Assembly (NCBI GenBank): GCA_022496185.1
Contig: WTXG01000438.1
Span: forward strand, 1-23,330
DNA length: 23,330 bases
Source: Multifurca ochricompacta
Taxonomy: Eukaryota > Basidiomycota > Agaricomycetes > Russulales > Russulaceae
Reading direction: 5' to 3'
Below the pieces are notes generated by a model that saw nothing but the letters and a program-made list of their open reading frames with translations, did not search any database and was not told the DNA's origin. Position numbers and translations under genes: made by a program. The stretch's first letter is position 1. Every line of letters starts with the position of its first letter. Positions 1 through 10,046 of the stretch are shown one piece after another.

Positions 1-143
1 ACAAAGCGGGTCACGGGGATGGAAGTAAGGCATGTGACGGATCCCATGATGGAGATGTGATTGAGAAGTGCAAAGTGGGTGGCAGGGAGGGGTCGTTGTT
101 GGGAGTAGAAAGAAAACGGGGACAGATGGTAGGGTTTGTAACA
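1..143 (-). mobile_element. Ty3/Gypsy LTR fragment (5' end), cut by the window edge
   Basis: Read on the minus strand this begins TGTTACAAACCC at 143 and matches the first ~143 bp of the LTR at 12627-13220 almost base for base, with scattered substitutions. It is therefore a third member of the LTR family of elements B and C, but in the opposite orientation. The 3' part of the LTR lies before the window, so it cannot be told whether it is a solo LTR or part of a full element. The five bases after it (ATTCG, 144-148) are the expected target duplication. Confidence 0.85.
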
Positions 144-170
144 ATTCGGTTTCGAGTTATGTGACTAGGG

Positions 171-1620
171 TAGTGATTGGCAGGGGTAACCCTGGGGTAT
201 CCTTGTTGGTACCCGTACCCGTACCCGTACCCGTACCGTCACTACGGGTATGGGTAACCCGCGGGTAACCCGCGGGTCACCCGTGAAAACGCGTGCAAGT
301 TCTTTACTTGCATCGCGCATTTCGGATAACCGGCCCGGGCCTTCCCGGACCAAGAAGATACACAACGCGTTCATTCGTGGCTGCTTAAGATCCCTCAATG
401 ACTCTTGTTTTATGTTCAGAAGATTAAGATAATTCATTATTCCATTTTTTTTATTATTCTGCTTTCAATTTTATACAAGCACAACTAAAATCCAGTATAC
501 AGAGATGATTAGATAGGATGTTATAGAACATTGATGAATAACCTGTCAGATAACCACACAGAATGCAAAAAAATTTGATGAACACATAGCAATTGGCAGG
601 GTAACCCCTGGATAATTGTTTTGATACCTGGGTTACCCATAAAATGAAACGCGTGCAAGTTCTTTACTTGCATCGCGCATTTTGGACATCCGGCCCGGGA
701 TATCCCGGTCAAGGAGATACGCACTTGGACACAGCGCGTTCATTTATGGCTACTCAAGATCCCTCAAAGATTCCTATTTTATGTTCATAAGATTAAGATA
801 ATTTATTATTCTATTTTTATTTTATTATTCTGGTTTCAATTTTATACGAGCGCGACTGTTCTTTGCATTTCTGCGCATTTCGGATAAGTGGCCCGGGCCA
901 TCCCGGTCAAGGAGATAAGCACTTGGACACAACGCGTTCATTTATGGCTACTCAGGATCCTTCAAAAATTGTTGGTTTATGTTCAGAAGATTGAAAGGAT
1001 CCTTTATTTACATTATCATTTTATTATTCTGGTTTCATTTCATACAAGCGCGACTGTCCTGGTCCCTGGATGCACATTTCGCGCGTTTAAGTCAACCTTC
1101 CTTAATAGGAAGGAGGTCAGACCCCATGCGATGCAATGTAGTCGCTGCCCCATGCAGCTTGTAGATACACGCGGACCTTGTTTCAACAAAGTAATTTGAT
1201 AATTAGATTATAGAATAGTCTATATTAGTCTAGAGTGTATTTTAGATAGTGCCAGACTGGCGGAAATGATCGCGCGTTAATAAAACAAATGCATCATGGT
1301 TTTCAAGAAAGTGGATCACTGATAACACTTTTATTTACATCGCACCGTTGATCTGCTTTGATATTTTGTAGGATAACACTAGAACATATTTAAATTCGCC
1401 CTGTAGCATACATCAGACGAGATCTATATTTTTGTGGCTGCAGATCTGTTTTATCTTGGAAATTCTACTGATCTTGTCAATGCATAATCGGCGCCTATAC
1501 CCGCCAAACCCGCCGCACGGGTACGGGTTTCCACGGGTTGGGAGCCGTATACCCGTACCCGTACCCGGCAAAACCCGCCGCGCTTACCCGCACGGGTATG
1601 AAACCCCTTGACAATCACTA
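171..1620. mobile_element. Non-autonomous hAT-like DNA transposon (1450 bp)
   Basis: Terminal inverted repeats begin TAGTGATTGGCAGGGG (171-186) on the left and, reading inward from the right end, TAGTGATTGTCAAGGGG (1620-1604). The direct repeat ACTAGGG flanks it at 164-170 and 1621-1627; hAT duplications are normally 8 bp, so one base may have mutated. Subterminal arrays of TACCCG/ACGGGT lie inside both ends (about 210-275 and 1500-1600), as often seen for transposase-binding sites of hAT elements. No transposase frame exists. The interior holds three decayed copies of a ~200-bp AT-rich unit. Superfamily assignment rests on the ends and duplication, so it is an inference. Confidence 0.75.
282..1055. 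repeat. Three copies of a ~200-bp unit inside the hAT-like element
   Basis: The units start near 289, 649 and about 862. Each carries a GC-rich head (GCGCATTT then GGCCCGGG and TCCCGG), then CGCGTTCATT, TTTATGTTCA.AAGATT and an AT-rich tail ending in TTTCAATTTTATAC.AGCGC or close to it. Unit spacing is 360 bases between copies one and two and 198 bases between copies two and three. The larger first spacing arises because copy two is preceded by a second copy of the element's own 5' end (AATTGGCAGGGTAACCC, about 590). The arrangement suggests internal tandem duplication or nested insertion of the same family. Confidence 0.75.
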
Positions 1621-2136
1621 ACTAGGGGGCTGATAATTCTTATGATCTGATTGTTTAACTGCACACCACACTTGTGCTACAGAGGGTGCAACCCCTCTTA
1701 CTAATTCCCATCTTATTTCAGGGCCTAACCCCTGGAGCATCTGATTATCTGGATACTTACTGGAACCTTCTGATTAGCTTATATTTACTGATTGTACCTC
1801 ACTCAGGATGTATTTAAGCTACTAGATTAACTGAGACAGACTTTAAGTCTGTTCTCTTGTATCTAATACAGGTGTATTTGACTTCACTAAGATCCACTTG
1901 AACTCCCTGAGTAGCAGCTTGAGGAGGCTTCTTCCCAGTAACTCTGCAGGGCTGATTGCTGCTGCTTTCGACTTCGTTTCCTGCACACACCCCCTCCATA
2001 ACATCGTGGGCACTTGAAACTTTGAACTAGACTAGGCCTTCTCTGTTAGACCTTGAATCTTGAGTGCGCCCTGCATCTTGAGGGCCTTCAGACATCAAAA
2101 ACATGACTGGACACAGCAGACACCTGGCTGTGACAT

Positions 2137-3260
2137 GAGGAGGAGGACCCCAACAATCCTCTGGACTGGGGTTCTGATCATCTTGATGATCAGTTGGCTG
2201 ATCTGGCTGGTCTAGACAAGGACAACAATCAAGATGTGTATGTCCCTCCTTTCCTTCTACCCTGCAAAGCTCATAGACCCATTTATGCTTCTTTAGTTTG
2301 CACTTCTAGGGAACCCCCCATTGAGAGCCATTGTTATGCAGGAGTAAACAGCACAGTACATGACTTTAGGTCATGTACCAATATATTTGAGTTGTGGCAT
2401 AATTGCCTGTGTGCTAAATATAAAGGAAAAACTATGGATGATAGCCATATAACATGGCTCTTAGATTCAGGTGCTTCATCACACTTTACCTTTTCTCTCG
2501 ATGATTTCATTGAGTATGAGGACATGGTGAACCCTGAGCCTGTTAAAATGGCTTCTAAGCCAATCTATATCAAAGGGAAGGGTACAGTTCTACTAGAACA
2601 TGATGTCACATACAATGGAGTCACTAAAATGTGCACTATGCACTTATATCCAGTATATTACATTCCTGATATTACTGGGAGACTCCTGAGTGTTGGAGAA
2701 TTTCTTAAGCAAGGGCTGAATGTCTATGGGGATGAAAACCAATTAACCTTGTGCAATAAGGGATCAAAAGTCCCTGTTATTCAATGCCATCTGGCAATTC
2801 CTGGCTAAACTATCTATTGGCTTCATTCTAAGATCACTAATTTACAATCTTACTCCACAATCTACACTGTAGATTACAATCAAATGCATAAGTGCCTAGG
2901 ACATCCTTCAAAGGAAGTCTTATGTCATGCAAAAGATCACACTAAGGGATTCCCCCGAGATCTATCTTATCCGAAGACAGCTCCCTTATGTCCAGGATGC
3001 ACACAAGGCAAGATGCCTTTGCAATCTTATCTCCCATCTGAAACACATGCCTCAAAGCCATTTGAGTGCATTCATTCAGATCTGAAGATCTTCCTGGTAG
3101 AATCTTATCATAAATACAAATATTTTATCAGCTTTATTGATGATTATATGTCATTCACATGGATTGTCTGTTTACGCACTAAGTCTGCTGCAATAAACAC
3201 TTTGTGACAATTCCTTGCCATGATCAAAAATCAACATAACACCACCATTAAAGAGTGGAT
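2137..3260 (+). pseudogene. Ty1/Copia polyprotein fragment (protease, pre-integrase, integrase start)
   Basis: One frame runs from 2137 to 3260 with only two stops, TAA at 2806 and TGA at 3205. An acidic linker comes first. The aspartic protease motif WLLDSGASSHFT follows (about 2455). Next comes the pre-integrase zinc finger HKCLGHPS ... CPGC (2887-3000), then the integrase opening HSDLKIF with FIDDYMSFTW. In a Copia element this polyprotein cuts itself and inserts the cDNA. Gag and its zinc knuckle are missing on the left, where an LTR abuts. On the right the integrase is broken at ...KEW by Gypsy element A; reverse transcriptase and RNase H would lie beyond the window. It is the oldest coding layer seen and is not functional. 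Confidence 0.9.
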
Positions 3261-3305
3261 TGTTACAAACCCTGCTATGTCATTTTTCTTCATTTTCTTG
3301 ACATG

Positions 3306-3817
3306 TGTCATGCTGTTTGGTTTGTTGACATGGGACATGTCTGGAGATGCTTCAGGCATCTGAGGATCGCTTTAGCTGTAGATAAGATTAGATTAGGTTC
3401 CGGAGTTTCGGACTTTTTATGATATCTTTATTACATTTCTTTCTCACCTTACTCAGCTGATTAGTGATGTCCTTAGTAATGCACAGTAAGCATGTGATAT
3501 CTCTTTGGCCAATGGCCTTTATCCCTCATTGTTTATTGTCCGGCACTTGTGGACTTATTCCCAGTGCACACAGACATTTCCCCTGGCCCCCATGGGTATA
3601 TAAGGGTGTCTGTTTCGTCTCTTACACTTCAGAGTTTCTTCTACCTCTGAAGTGTAAGTCCCATTTAGTTTACTCTCTACTTCCTTTAGACTAACGCTCT
3701 ATGTAGCACTTGTCTTTTCTAGGTCAGTAGTATAGTAATATAGAGTTTCTTCTACCTCTGAAGTCACTTGTCTTTTCTAGCCTAATCTGCTACTAACCAC
3801 AGTCAGTATAACCAGCA
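3306..3817 (+). mobile_element. Solo LTR E1 (512 bp) inside element A's LTR
   Basis: It begins TGTCATGCTG, ends ACCAGCA, and is flanked by the perfect 5-bp duplication ACATG (3301-3305 and 3818-3822). Precise removal restores alignment of A's LTR with E4. A TATA box, TATATAAG, lies at 3597-3604 and fixes the plus orientation. A perfect 14-bp inverted repeat follows it (3621-3658). Part of this, AGAGTTTCTTCTACCTCTG, is repeated near 3741. The family is not identified; its size and ends would suit a Copia or Gypsy LTR. Confidence 0.85.
3621..3658 (+). promoter_or_regulatory. 14-bp stem hairpin at the predicted RNA start of E1
   Basis: CTTACACTTCAGAG (3621-3634) pairs perfectly with CTCTGAAGTGTAAG (3645-3658) around a 10-base loop. 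It begins 24 bases after the start of the TATA box, so the RNA 5' end should fall in or next to the stem. A function in RNA stability, packaging or priming is inference. Confidence 0.6.
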
Positions 3818-4391
3818 ACATGTTTGTTTGACATGGTTATGCTTGACTTCTGTTGATGGTGTTGTGACTGTCTTTGTACATATTTGCTTCTTATCTATGA
3901 CTTGAATTCCTTCTTATCAATGACTCATACATTACATACAGACTCTTATGTATTTTCCCACCAGAATTGCGACTATACCAGATCCATCTACGTATATTCT
4001 CACCTGGCCCACCCTTGCTCCGTTTCCCCATTTGACTATATTACAACTTTGTTGATACATCAAGTACATTACTCCAATTTAGACTCTGACTTCTATTACG
4101 TATATAAGGCCCATCTAGATAGCCTGTATACCTTAGACTTGACTTCTCAATTGACTTGGTGCATTACCTTCTGGGTGATCTCTAAGACCCAACTCTTGGA
4201 TCATCTCAGTGCTTCTGGCACTCCTCTGCTCACTGGCACTAAGGGATTAGCTCCTTGGTGTTGACTTCTCACCCATACTCTGTGCACTTGAAAGACAGTG
4301 TACATCTGATTCATAGTTTTGCTATGTGACTTAGTCACACATCGTGCTGAATGCCTGCACCAGGCATTACATTAAGTTGAGTCTCCCCACC

Positions 4392-5495
4392 ATGGCTTCA
4401 TCTAGCAGAAGCCAGACCTTGCACAACAAAGAACTCATCAACCGCTGAGACAAGGATAATCTTTCACAACAAGTCCTTGGCTCTGCTGTCTGGAAAGACT
4501 TTGAAACTGAGTTTGGATACTACATCTATCACAACAACCAGTACCAGCCTGTTGAATATGACAAAGAGAAACAGGTTTGGTACTGTATCCATTACTCTAG
4601 GAGCCACCATTCCTGGGTTAACTACAGGACCTGTCCCACCAGAATACGGCTTAGGGCCTTGGAGAGAGAATCCTCCAGCTATCATCACCGATTCAGAACC
4701 AGAAGAATATATCGATGAAAGCAGTGAAGATGCACAAGTCATAGCCACTAGTTTTATGGCTCCAACAGTTGCACCCAAGAGTACCATGTTCAGAACATCT
4801 GCTTTGGTCTCTCCCCAGATCACATGGCAAACCTCAGACACCCAACCATCACCCACCCAATCATGTCCACCATTGCCACACAATTACCCAACCCCACTCC
4901 AGTTGTCCCAGCACCAAACCTCCCTCCCCCATCAGGACACCTTACAGGAGTCCTGCCAACCACCTTCATGGGTGATTGTTCTCAAAGCAAAAAGTTCATG
5001 CTTGAGTTTGAAACATTCAAAAACTTCAACCATGATGTCCCACAGATTGTGAACCCCTTCCAACATACCAACCTCTTCCTCTCACTTATCAGAGGGGATA
5101 CCATAGATGACTGGACAATGGAGCAGATAGAATGGCTGAATGATAGGATCACAGCTGGAACCAGAACCACAGATGAGGATCTGTGGGATATAGTGGCACA
5201 AAGGTTCAAAGATGCCTTTACAGATGGGCAAGCCAAGCAGAAGGCTGCCAGAGAATTAAAGACCCTAAAAATGGAGAGAGGGGATTTGGATGGTTATGTA
5301 GCCAAATTCTGCAACTTGGCCAAGTGAGCAGGGTACAATGTGAATGAAGAGGCAATGCTTGACCTCTTCTCCCAGGGATTACCTAACCCCCTGGTAAAGA
5401 ATATCATCCAATTCCATCACCCTGAGTCATGGAGCCAGTGGACAAACACTGCCAGGAGACAGCAGCAGGATTATTTAGACTTCCAGACACACTTC
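4392..5495 (+). pseudogene. Gag of element A, N-terminal part
   Basis: The frame starts at ATG 4392 in a good context (CCACCATGG) and follows element C's Gag: MASS..Q, a region containing FGYY and WYCI, a proline-rich stretch, and then the retrotransposon Gag domain (PQIVNPFQ, WTMEQIEWLND, QRFKDAFTDGQAKQKAARELK). Gag forms the particle that packages the element RNA. The frame is broken by TGA at 4446, by frameshifts between about 4600 and 4970, and by TGA at 5325. At 5495 solo LTR E2 splits it; the zinc-knuckle part resumes at 6405. It is a decayed copy, clearly recognisable by comparison with C. Confidence 0.88.
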
Positions 5496-6404
5496 TGTAA
5501 TGGGTGAAGCTCCATGTACACTTAGTAACAAAGAAGGGCAAAGGTTGGTGACCTAAGTTGTTGGGCATACCATGGAGGCAAACGTCACACATCAAGCAAT
5601 GACCAGGAACTGTGTCACCCACTGTGGTTTATTCAACCACGATGACGGCGTTCTGAAACTGGAAGAAGCTGCAGCCCCAAGAGGACAAGATCCAAAGGAT
5701 CGAGTCACACAGGGAGGCAGTGTACCATTAGCACTATGTATCGAACTCGTGTAGACAGTTACTCACCTGCAGCCCCAAGAGGACAAGATGGGGGGCTACA
5801 GGCTGTTACAGGGGGTCTTATATACATTTCTCAGTATAACGAGGTAAGCAGTGGGTGTAAGCAAGAATCAGCAAGTATCAGTCAGCTGTATTGCTGACTG
5901 AGCCTTATCTTTGTGATTCGTAAGCTGCTTTACTCTGCTGACTGATCATGCTCCACAGTGTGATGTCATAATGATGTCACTGTGGAGTAGATAACTGATA
6001 TGTAGTCTAGCCCTTTGGTCTGGAACACGTCTATCTACTGATACATGTGATTCTGTGCTAAAAATGGCCATGGCCCAACCTGGGCCCTTATCTAGAGCTC
6101 CACTTACCTAGAACCTTCTAGGCTGGACTCCTCTTATCTTGATAACAGCTCCACTTGGTCTAGAACTGTCTAGGCTGTGGAGCCTTTGCCTATTGTGGTA
6201 AACACAATAGAAAGTCGACTTGTTATTGTTGAGTGGCTCTTTGTGCTGACTAAGCAGCATGTGACTATTACATGTGACTTGGTCACATGATCCATGTCAT
6301 GACTACATTCCCATGATCACATGTTGAGACTGCTGGGTAATCTTCCCACAGTCATGTGATCCAAAAGGGAGAAAATAAAGGAAAAATAAGGTAGAGCTGT
6401 GACA
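5496..6404 (-). mobile_element. Solo LTR E2 (909 bp) in element A's gag
   Basis: On the plus strand it begins TGTAATGGGT and ends GCTGTGACA, flanked by the perfect duplication ACTTC (5491-5495, 6405-6409). Removing it rejoins Gag ...TH-FGVDTKKG as in element C. TATATAAG lies on the minus strand (complement of 5817-5824), so the LTR reads leftward and starts TGTCACAGC at 6404. The family is distinct from the others here and longer. It carries an internal direct repeat, CTGCAGCCCCAAGAGGACAA, at about 5669 and 5768, and a 10-bp perfect stem at 5951-5960/5978-5987. No coding sequence is seen. Confidence 0.85.
5951..5987. repeat. Perfect 10-bp inverted repeat in E2
   Basis: CTCCACAGTG (5951-5960) and CACTGTGGAG (5978-5987) flank TGATGTCATAATGATGT, which itself contains two TGATGTCA/TGATGTCAC-like words. 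It lies about 130 bases upstream of the minus-strand TATA box of E2, in its U3 region, so a paired protein-binding site is possible but unproven. Confidence 0.6.
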
Positions 6405-6834
6405 ACTTCGGTGTGGACACAAAAAAGGGTAAAACCCATGATCAATGGAAGCAGCATTTGGAGTAAAGCCTGTGACCTCACAAGACCCAAACACCATGGA
6501 CACATTGGCAGATTGCACTCAGGCTTGTGCAGCGCTCACTGACGATGAAAAGAAGTCCCTTATGAAAGAAGGGCACTGCTTCCACTGCTGGGCCCAAGGG
6601 CACATGTCGTGATTCTGTCCAAAGAGGACAGCTCATGCTGCTGAAGCCACTGTAGCAACCATTTCCACCACCACCTCTGCCACTCCACCACCCACTCCCA
6701 CTAAAGAAAACCCACCGACAGTGTCAAAGACCAAAGAGCAGAAGGCAGAAGCCATTTGGGAACACATGATGAATGAGGATGAGGTGGTTCATGCCTTGTT
6801 GGTTGATAAGGCCTTTGGCCACAAGGATTTTTGA
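6405..6834 (+). pseudogene. Gag of element A, C-terminal part with zinc knuckle
   Basis: After the E2 duplication the sequence resumes with GVDTKKG and QWKQHLE-like residues matching C's Gag. The CCHC knuckle is CFHCWAQGHMS*FC: spacing C-2-C-4-H-4-C is kept, but an in-frame TGA has replaced the CGA/AGA arginine codon seen in C. A proline/threonine linker follows and the frame ends KDF-TGA at 6832-6834. The GGATTTTTGATTGG context there is identical to that in C, so the gag-pol frameshift arrangement is ancestral to both. This part would bind RNA in the intact protein. Confidence 0.85.
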
Positions 6835-7938
6835 TTGGCTCGACCCCATCAGCCTGGGCAAGAGCATTCCATGTAACTTCTGTGTACACTAGTCATTTCA
6901 AGTCTCTGAAAATACCAGTACATTTTGAAACCAAGCAGAAGATGGCCAACAGATGAATCTTGATTGATTCAGGAGCAACCAACAACTTCATCAGTCAAAG
7001 GCTCCAGAGGACATTAGGACTGGGGACACAGTTACTTCCCCAGGAGAAAAACATTTGGAATATAGATGAAATGGCTAACAAAGCTGGGAAAATCACGCAT
7101 TGCTGTGATTTGGAAGTACAGGTCAGAGAATGGACTAAACAACTCCATTTCCTCATCATGGACCTGGGTGACGAAGACATGGTTTTGGGGTATCCATGGT
7201 TGGCTGCATTCGAACCAAAGATTAACTGGGCAGAAGCAACGATGGACAAAGAATTCTACCTGGTCCTCATTACATCTTTGGGGTACAACTATTGCTGCAT
7301 GACACCCTCTGACCCATGCTATCATCATGAGATTGGCTGTCACCTGGAGTGATATAGAACCTGTGGATCAGGTGTACTGTTATGTTATGAAGCATCAGAG
7401 CTGGCTCAAGCAGAGGCACAAGAACCTGGAAAAGACATTTGAGGAGGTGGTCCCCAAAGAATACCATCAACATCAAAAAGTTTTCTCAGAAGAAGAGTCG
7501 CAGCACTTTCCCCCTTCTCGGCCATGGGATCATGCCATTGACTTTGTCCTGAACACCCCACAAGCAGTTGACTGTAAGATCTACCCACTGTCTCAGCCTG
7601 AGAAGGAAGTGCTTTCAACTTTCTTGGAAGAACATTTGGCTAAAGGATATATCCAACCATTGAACTCTCCTTATGCTTCACCCTTCTTCTTCATTAAAAA
7701 GAAGGACAGAAAGTTACGACCAGTACAGGATTACCGACAGATCAATGAGCTTACGGTGAAAACAACTACCCACTTCCCCTGATATCTGAATCATCGATAA
7801 AATGCACAACAAGGCCTTATTTTCCAAAATGGACATTCGCTGGGGATACAATAATATCTGCATTCAAGACGGTGACCAGCCCAAGGTCACCTTCAAAACC
7901 AACCAAGGACTTTTTGAACCCAACATAATGTTCTTTGG
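6831..7938 (+). pseudogene. Pol of element A: protease and N-terminal reverse transcriptase
   Basis: The pol frame follows the -1 site. Protease motif IDSGATNNFIS is near 6963 and MVLGYPWL about 7190. The reverse transcriptase begins about 7530 with PWDHAIDF, KIYPLSQPE, LEEHLAKGYIQP, SPFFFIKKKD and KLRPVQDYRQINELT. It continues in another frame with SKMDIRWGYNNI and GLFEPNIMFFG. Frameshifts near 7310-7400 and 7760-7800 and a ~40-residue divergent segment after LGYNY break it. E3 is inserted at 7938 just after FFG. By family, this enzyme copies element RNA into cDNA and the protease matures Gag and Pol. It is non-functional. Confidence 0.9.
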
Positions 7939-8547
7939 TGTAACATTTTGATCCTTTGACTGTCTTTTTTTTCTTTCTTAAACTACCCAATGAGCTATCT
8001 ACTGATCATCTGATTACAGAAGGGTTCAACCCCCTCTGTATGAGATCTAGCCCCCATATTTACCTTCTCCATGATGCAAGTATACTTATCTATGATATCA
8101 TCTGTGACACAGCTATGATCTCATTTATTATTTACTTGTCCTTACTACTGGCTAGACTCTTTCCTAAATAGCTCCCACATCATGTATTTAAGCCTGCCCA
8201 ACTAAAGGAACAGACCTAAAGTCTGTTCTCCTGTGTTCAATTCAGGTGTTCAGAACTCACTGTGAAATTCCCTTGAACTCTTTAAGTTGCGACTTAAAGA
8301 GCCTTCGAACCCCAGAAACTTGTAGCAGGACCGTTGCATCACTGCTTGACTCCGCATCTCGCATGTGCCCCTCTTGAGTCAGTGGGTTAGACGTTATCTT
8401 GATCACCCTCTTGATCTTGATAGCTTGACTGGTCTTGACTGCTGTCTTGGCCTTGATTTCTCCTGATCAGTCTTGATAGGAGAACTTGCTTTGGATCACC
8501 TTGGATCCCGAACGATGACTTGACACAGCACACACCTAGCTGTGACA
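7939..8547 (+). mobile_element. Solo LTR E3 (609 bp) in element A's reverse transcriptase
   Basis: It begins TGTAACATTTTG, ends CTAGCTGTGACA and is flanked by the perfect duplication TTTGG (7934-7938, 8548-8552). It carries TATTTAAG near 8187, followed 34 bases on by AAGTCTGTTCT. It also shares the blocks CAGAC..AAGTCTGTTCT and CACCTAGCTGTGACA with the LTRs of D and the LTR at 160-2135. It is thus an older, diverged member of the D LTR family. Precise removal rejoins the reverse transcriptase at FFG-LTN. Confidence 0.88.
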
Positions 8548-8552
8548 TTTGG

Positions 8553-10046
8553 TCTGACCAATTTGCCAGCAACCTTTCAGTCAATGATGAATCATATCTT
8601 CTGCAACCTTATCCTCACAGAAGAAGTAGTTGTATATATGGACAATATCCTAGTAGCCACCAGAGACAACCTTCACCACCACTGAACCTGAGTTCATGAA
8701 GTACTTGACATCCTGACAAAATACGACCTCTATCTAAAGCCAGCCAAGTGCTCCTTTGAACAGACCAGTGTCGAATATTTGGGTGTTATCCTAGAAGGAG
8801 GCCAAGTGCGTATGGACCCTGTAAAGGTGCAAGGTATTCGGGATTGGTCAACTCCCCAGTGCACCAAAGATGTCAGATCATTCATCAGTTTTTGCAACTT
8901 CTACCGGTGTTTCATCAAAGGATTCTCTGCCATTGCCAGACCACTTAATGATCTATTGAAAAAGGACATGCCTTGGCATTGGGACACACCACAACAAGAA
9001 GCATTCAAGCGAATAAAGACAATCATCAGTTCTGAGCCTGTCCTCATCCAACCAGACCTGGAAAAACCTTTTGAACTTGAAGTCGATGCCTCCATGTATG
9101 CCAACAGGGCTGTCCTATCACAACATGATCATGCAGGAATCCTTCACCTGGTCACATTTTATTCCAAGACCTTCTCATCAGCAGAAAGGAACTATGACAT
9201 CTGGGATAGAGAATTATTGGCTATTGTAAAAGCACTATGACATTGGCAGCCATACTTGGCCGGATCCCCACACAAGACTGTCATTTATACTGACCACTCC
9301 AACCTCCTCTACTGGTGAGAACCCCATAAAATTAGTCGATGGGTGGTGCAAGAAGTCTTGGAGCTCGAAGAGTACAACTTTGTACTCAAGCATCTCCCAG
9401 GAGCCTGTAATGCACAAGCAGATGCCTTGTCTAGACCAGCCAATAGCAATGAAGGGAGGATGACAATGATAATATCATGGTCTTACTGGAAGATGTTTTT
9501 GCAAAAACTGCTGTCATTAGCCTCCATGATATGGATTTATGGCCCAAGTAATGCAGAACATGAACCAAGAACTATGCAAGTCTTGGTGGAGCTGCACAAT
9601 ATAAAAATGAAGAATGGCCTCTGGTGGAAAGATGGTGATCAGTTGGTTGTCACCGGTGGCAACAACGTTAAGAGGGGGTGATCCATTTTCACCACAACCT
9701 TCCCTCTGCAGACACCCTGGCATTGCAAACATGTACACCCTCACCAAGCATGACTACTGGTGGCCAAACATGAAAAAGGACATGGAAGCATATGTCAAAG
9801 GATGTGTGGAATGCCAAGTGAACAAAGTAAACACACACCCGAAACCGCCAGTGCTCTCGCCCATCACACCAATCACAACCACTCCCTTCCAGACCATTGC
9901 TATGGATTTATTGTCAAATTACCACAGTCACAGGGATATGACTCAATACTTACCATCACGGACCACGATTGCTCAAAAGCATGCTCTTCATCCCCTGTAA
10001 CAAAACAATCTCAGCCAAAGGAGTCACCAAGCTTTATCTGGACCAC
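8553..10046 (+). pseudogene. Pol of element A: rest of reverse transcriptase, RNase H, integrase start
   Basis: The sequence resumes in the palm with TFQSMMNHIF and a damaged active site, YMDN in place of YMDD (about 8634). A long frame at 8779-9240 follows with VILEGGQVRMDPVK, FCNFYR, the connection domain and the RNase H start (ELEVDASMYAN). TGA at 9238 replaces the CGA of LRHW in C. After that come HTDHSNLLYW-like and LEEYNFVLKHLPG segments, ALSR, then the integrase zinc region HPGIANMY...YWWPNMKKD...CVECQ and the core start TIAMDLL. Element B's LTR breaks it at LYLDHC. Multiple stops and shifts make it non-functional. Confidence 0.9.

Larger units (their letters stand above)
160..2135 (+). 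mobile_element. LTR of the element D family, split by a hAT-like element
   Basis: The two parts 160-170 and 1628-2135 together give about 519 bp, against 518 bp for the LTRs of element D. The part begins TGTGACTAGGG and ends CACCTGGCTGTGACA, as D's LTR ends CACCTAACTGTGACA. It contains TATTTAAG near 1812 followed 34 bases on by AAGTCTGTTCT, the same promoter geometry as in D and in the solo LTR at 7939-8547. It abuts Copia coding sequence at 2136. No 5-bp target duplication is visible (AGTTA on the left, TGAGG on the right), so it may be a solo LTR whose left flank was lost. The LTR identity is clear; how it arrived is not. Confidence 0.75.
3261..4371 (+). mobile_element. 5' LTR of element A, split by solo LTR E1
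   Basis: It begins TGTTACAAACCC and ends GGCATTACA. Without E1 and one copy of its target duplication it is about 594 bp, close to the 598 bp of E4, which it matches in reverse complement from the TGTTA start to the CAGGCATTACA end. TATATAAG lies at 4101-4108 and the word AGACTTGACTT at 4135-4145, 34 bases later. The putative primer-binding site AAGTTGAGTCT (4374-4384) is two bases after the LTR and differs from a perfect complement at two positions, consistent with decay. Confidence 0.9.
3261..10046 (+). mobile_element. Ty3/Gypsy element A (5' part), inserted in the Copia integrase
   Basis: The element comprises a 5' LTR at 3261-4371, a gag pseudogene starting at 4392, and pol (protease, reverse transcriptase, RNase H, integrase start) to 10046, where element B's LTR interrupts it. 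It carries solo LTRs E1, E2 and E3. Removing these leaves a contiguous gag-pol that follows element C block by block. Its LTR belongs to the same subfamily as E4, related to but distinct from the LTRs of B and C. The predicted target duplication is TGGAT (3256-3260); its partner should follow A's 3' LTR beyond the window. Confidence 0.9.

Noticed and set aside
205..275. TACCCG hexamer array as telomeric repeat
   Set aside because: The array is short, occurs on both sides inside inverted repeats, and differs from the usual fungal TTAGGG; it belongs to the hAT-like element ends.
165..437. Minus-strand 90-codon frame with VRVRVRV
   Set aside because: It is the translation of the hexamer array, with no domain and no conservation between repeat copies.
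888..1199. 103-codon frame in the hAT-like element as a gene
   Set aside because: It spans one repeat unit; the other two units do not keep the frame, and no transposase motif is seen.
7956..8171. 71-codon plus frame in E3 as a small gene
   Set aside because: It lies in a solo LTR's U3 region, crosses poly-T, and is not kept in related LTRs.
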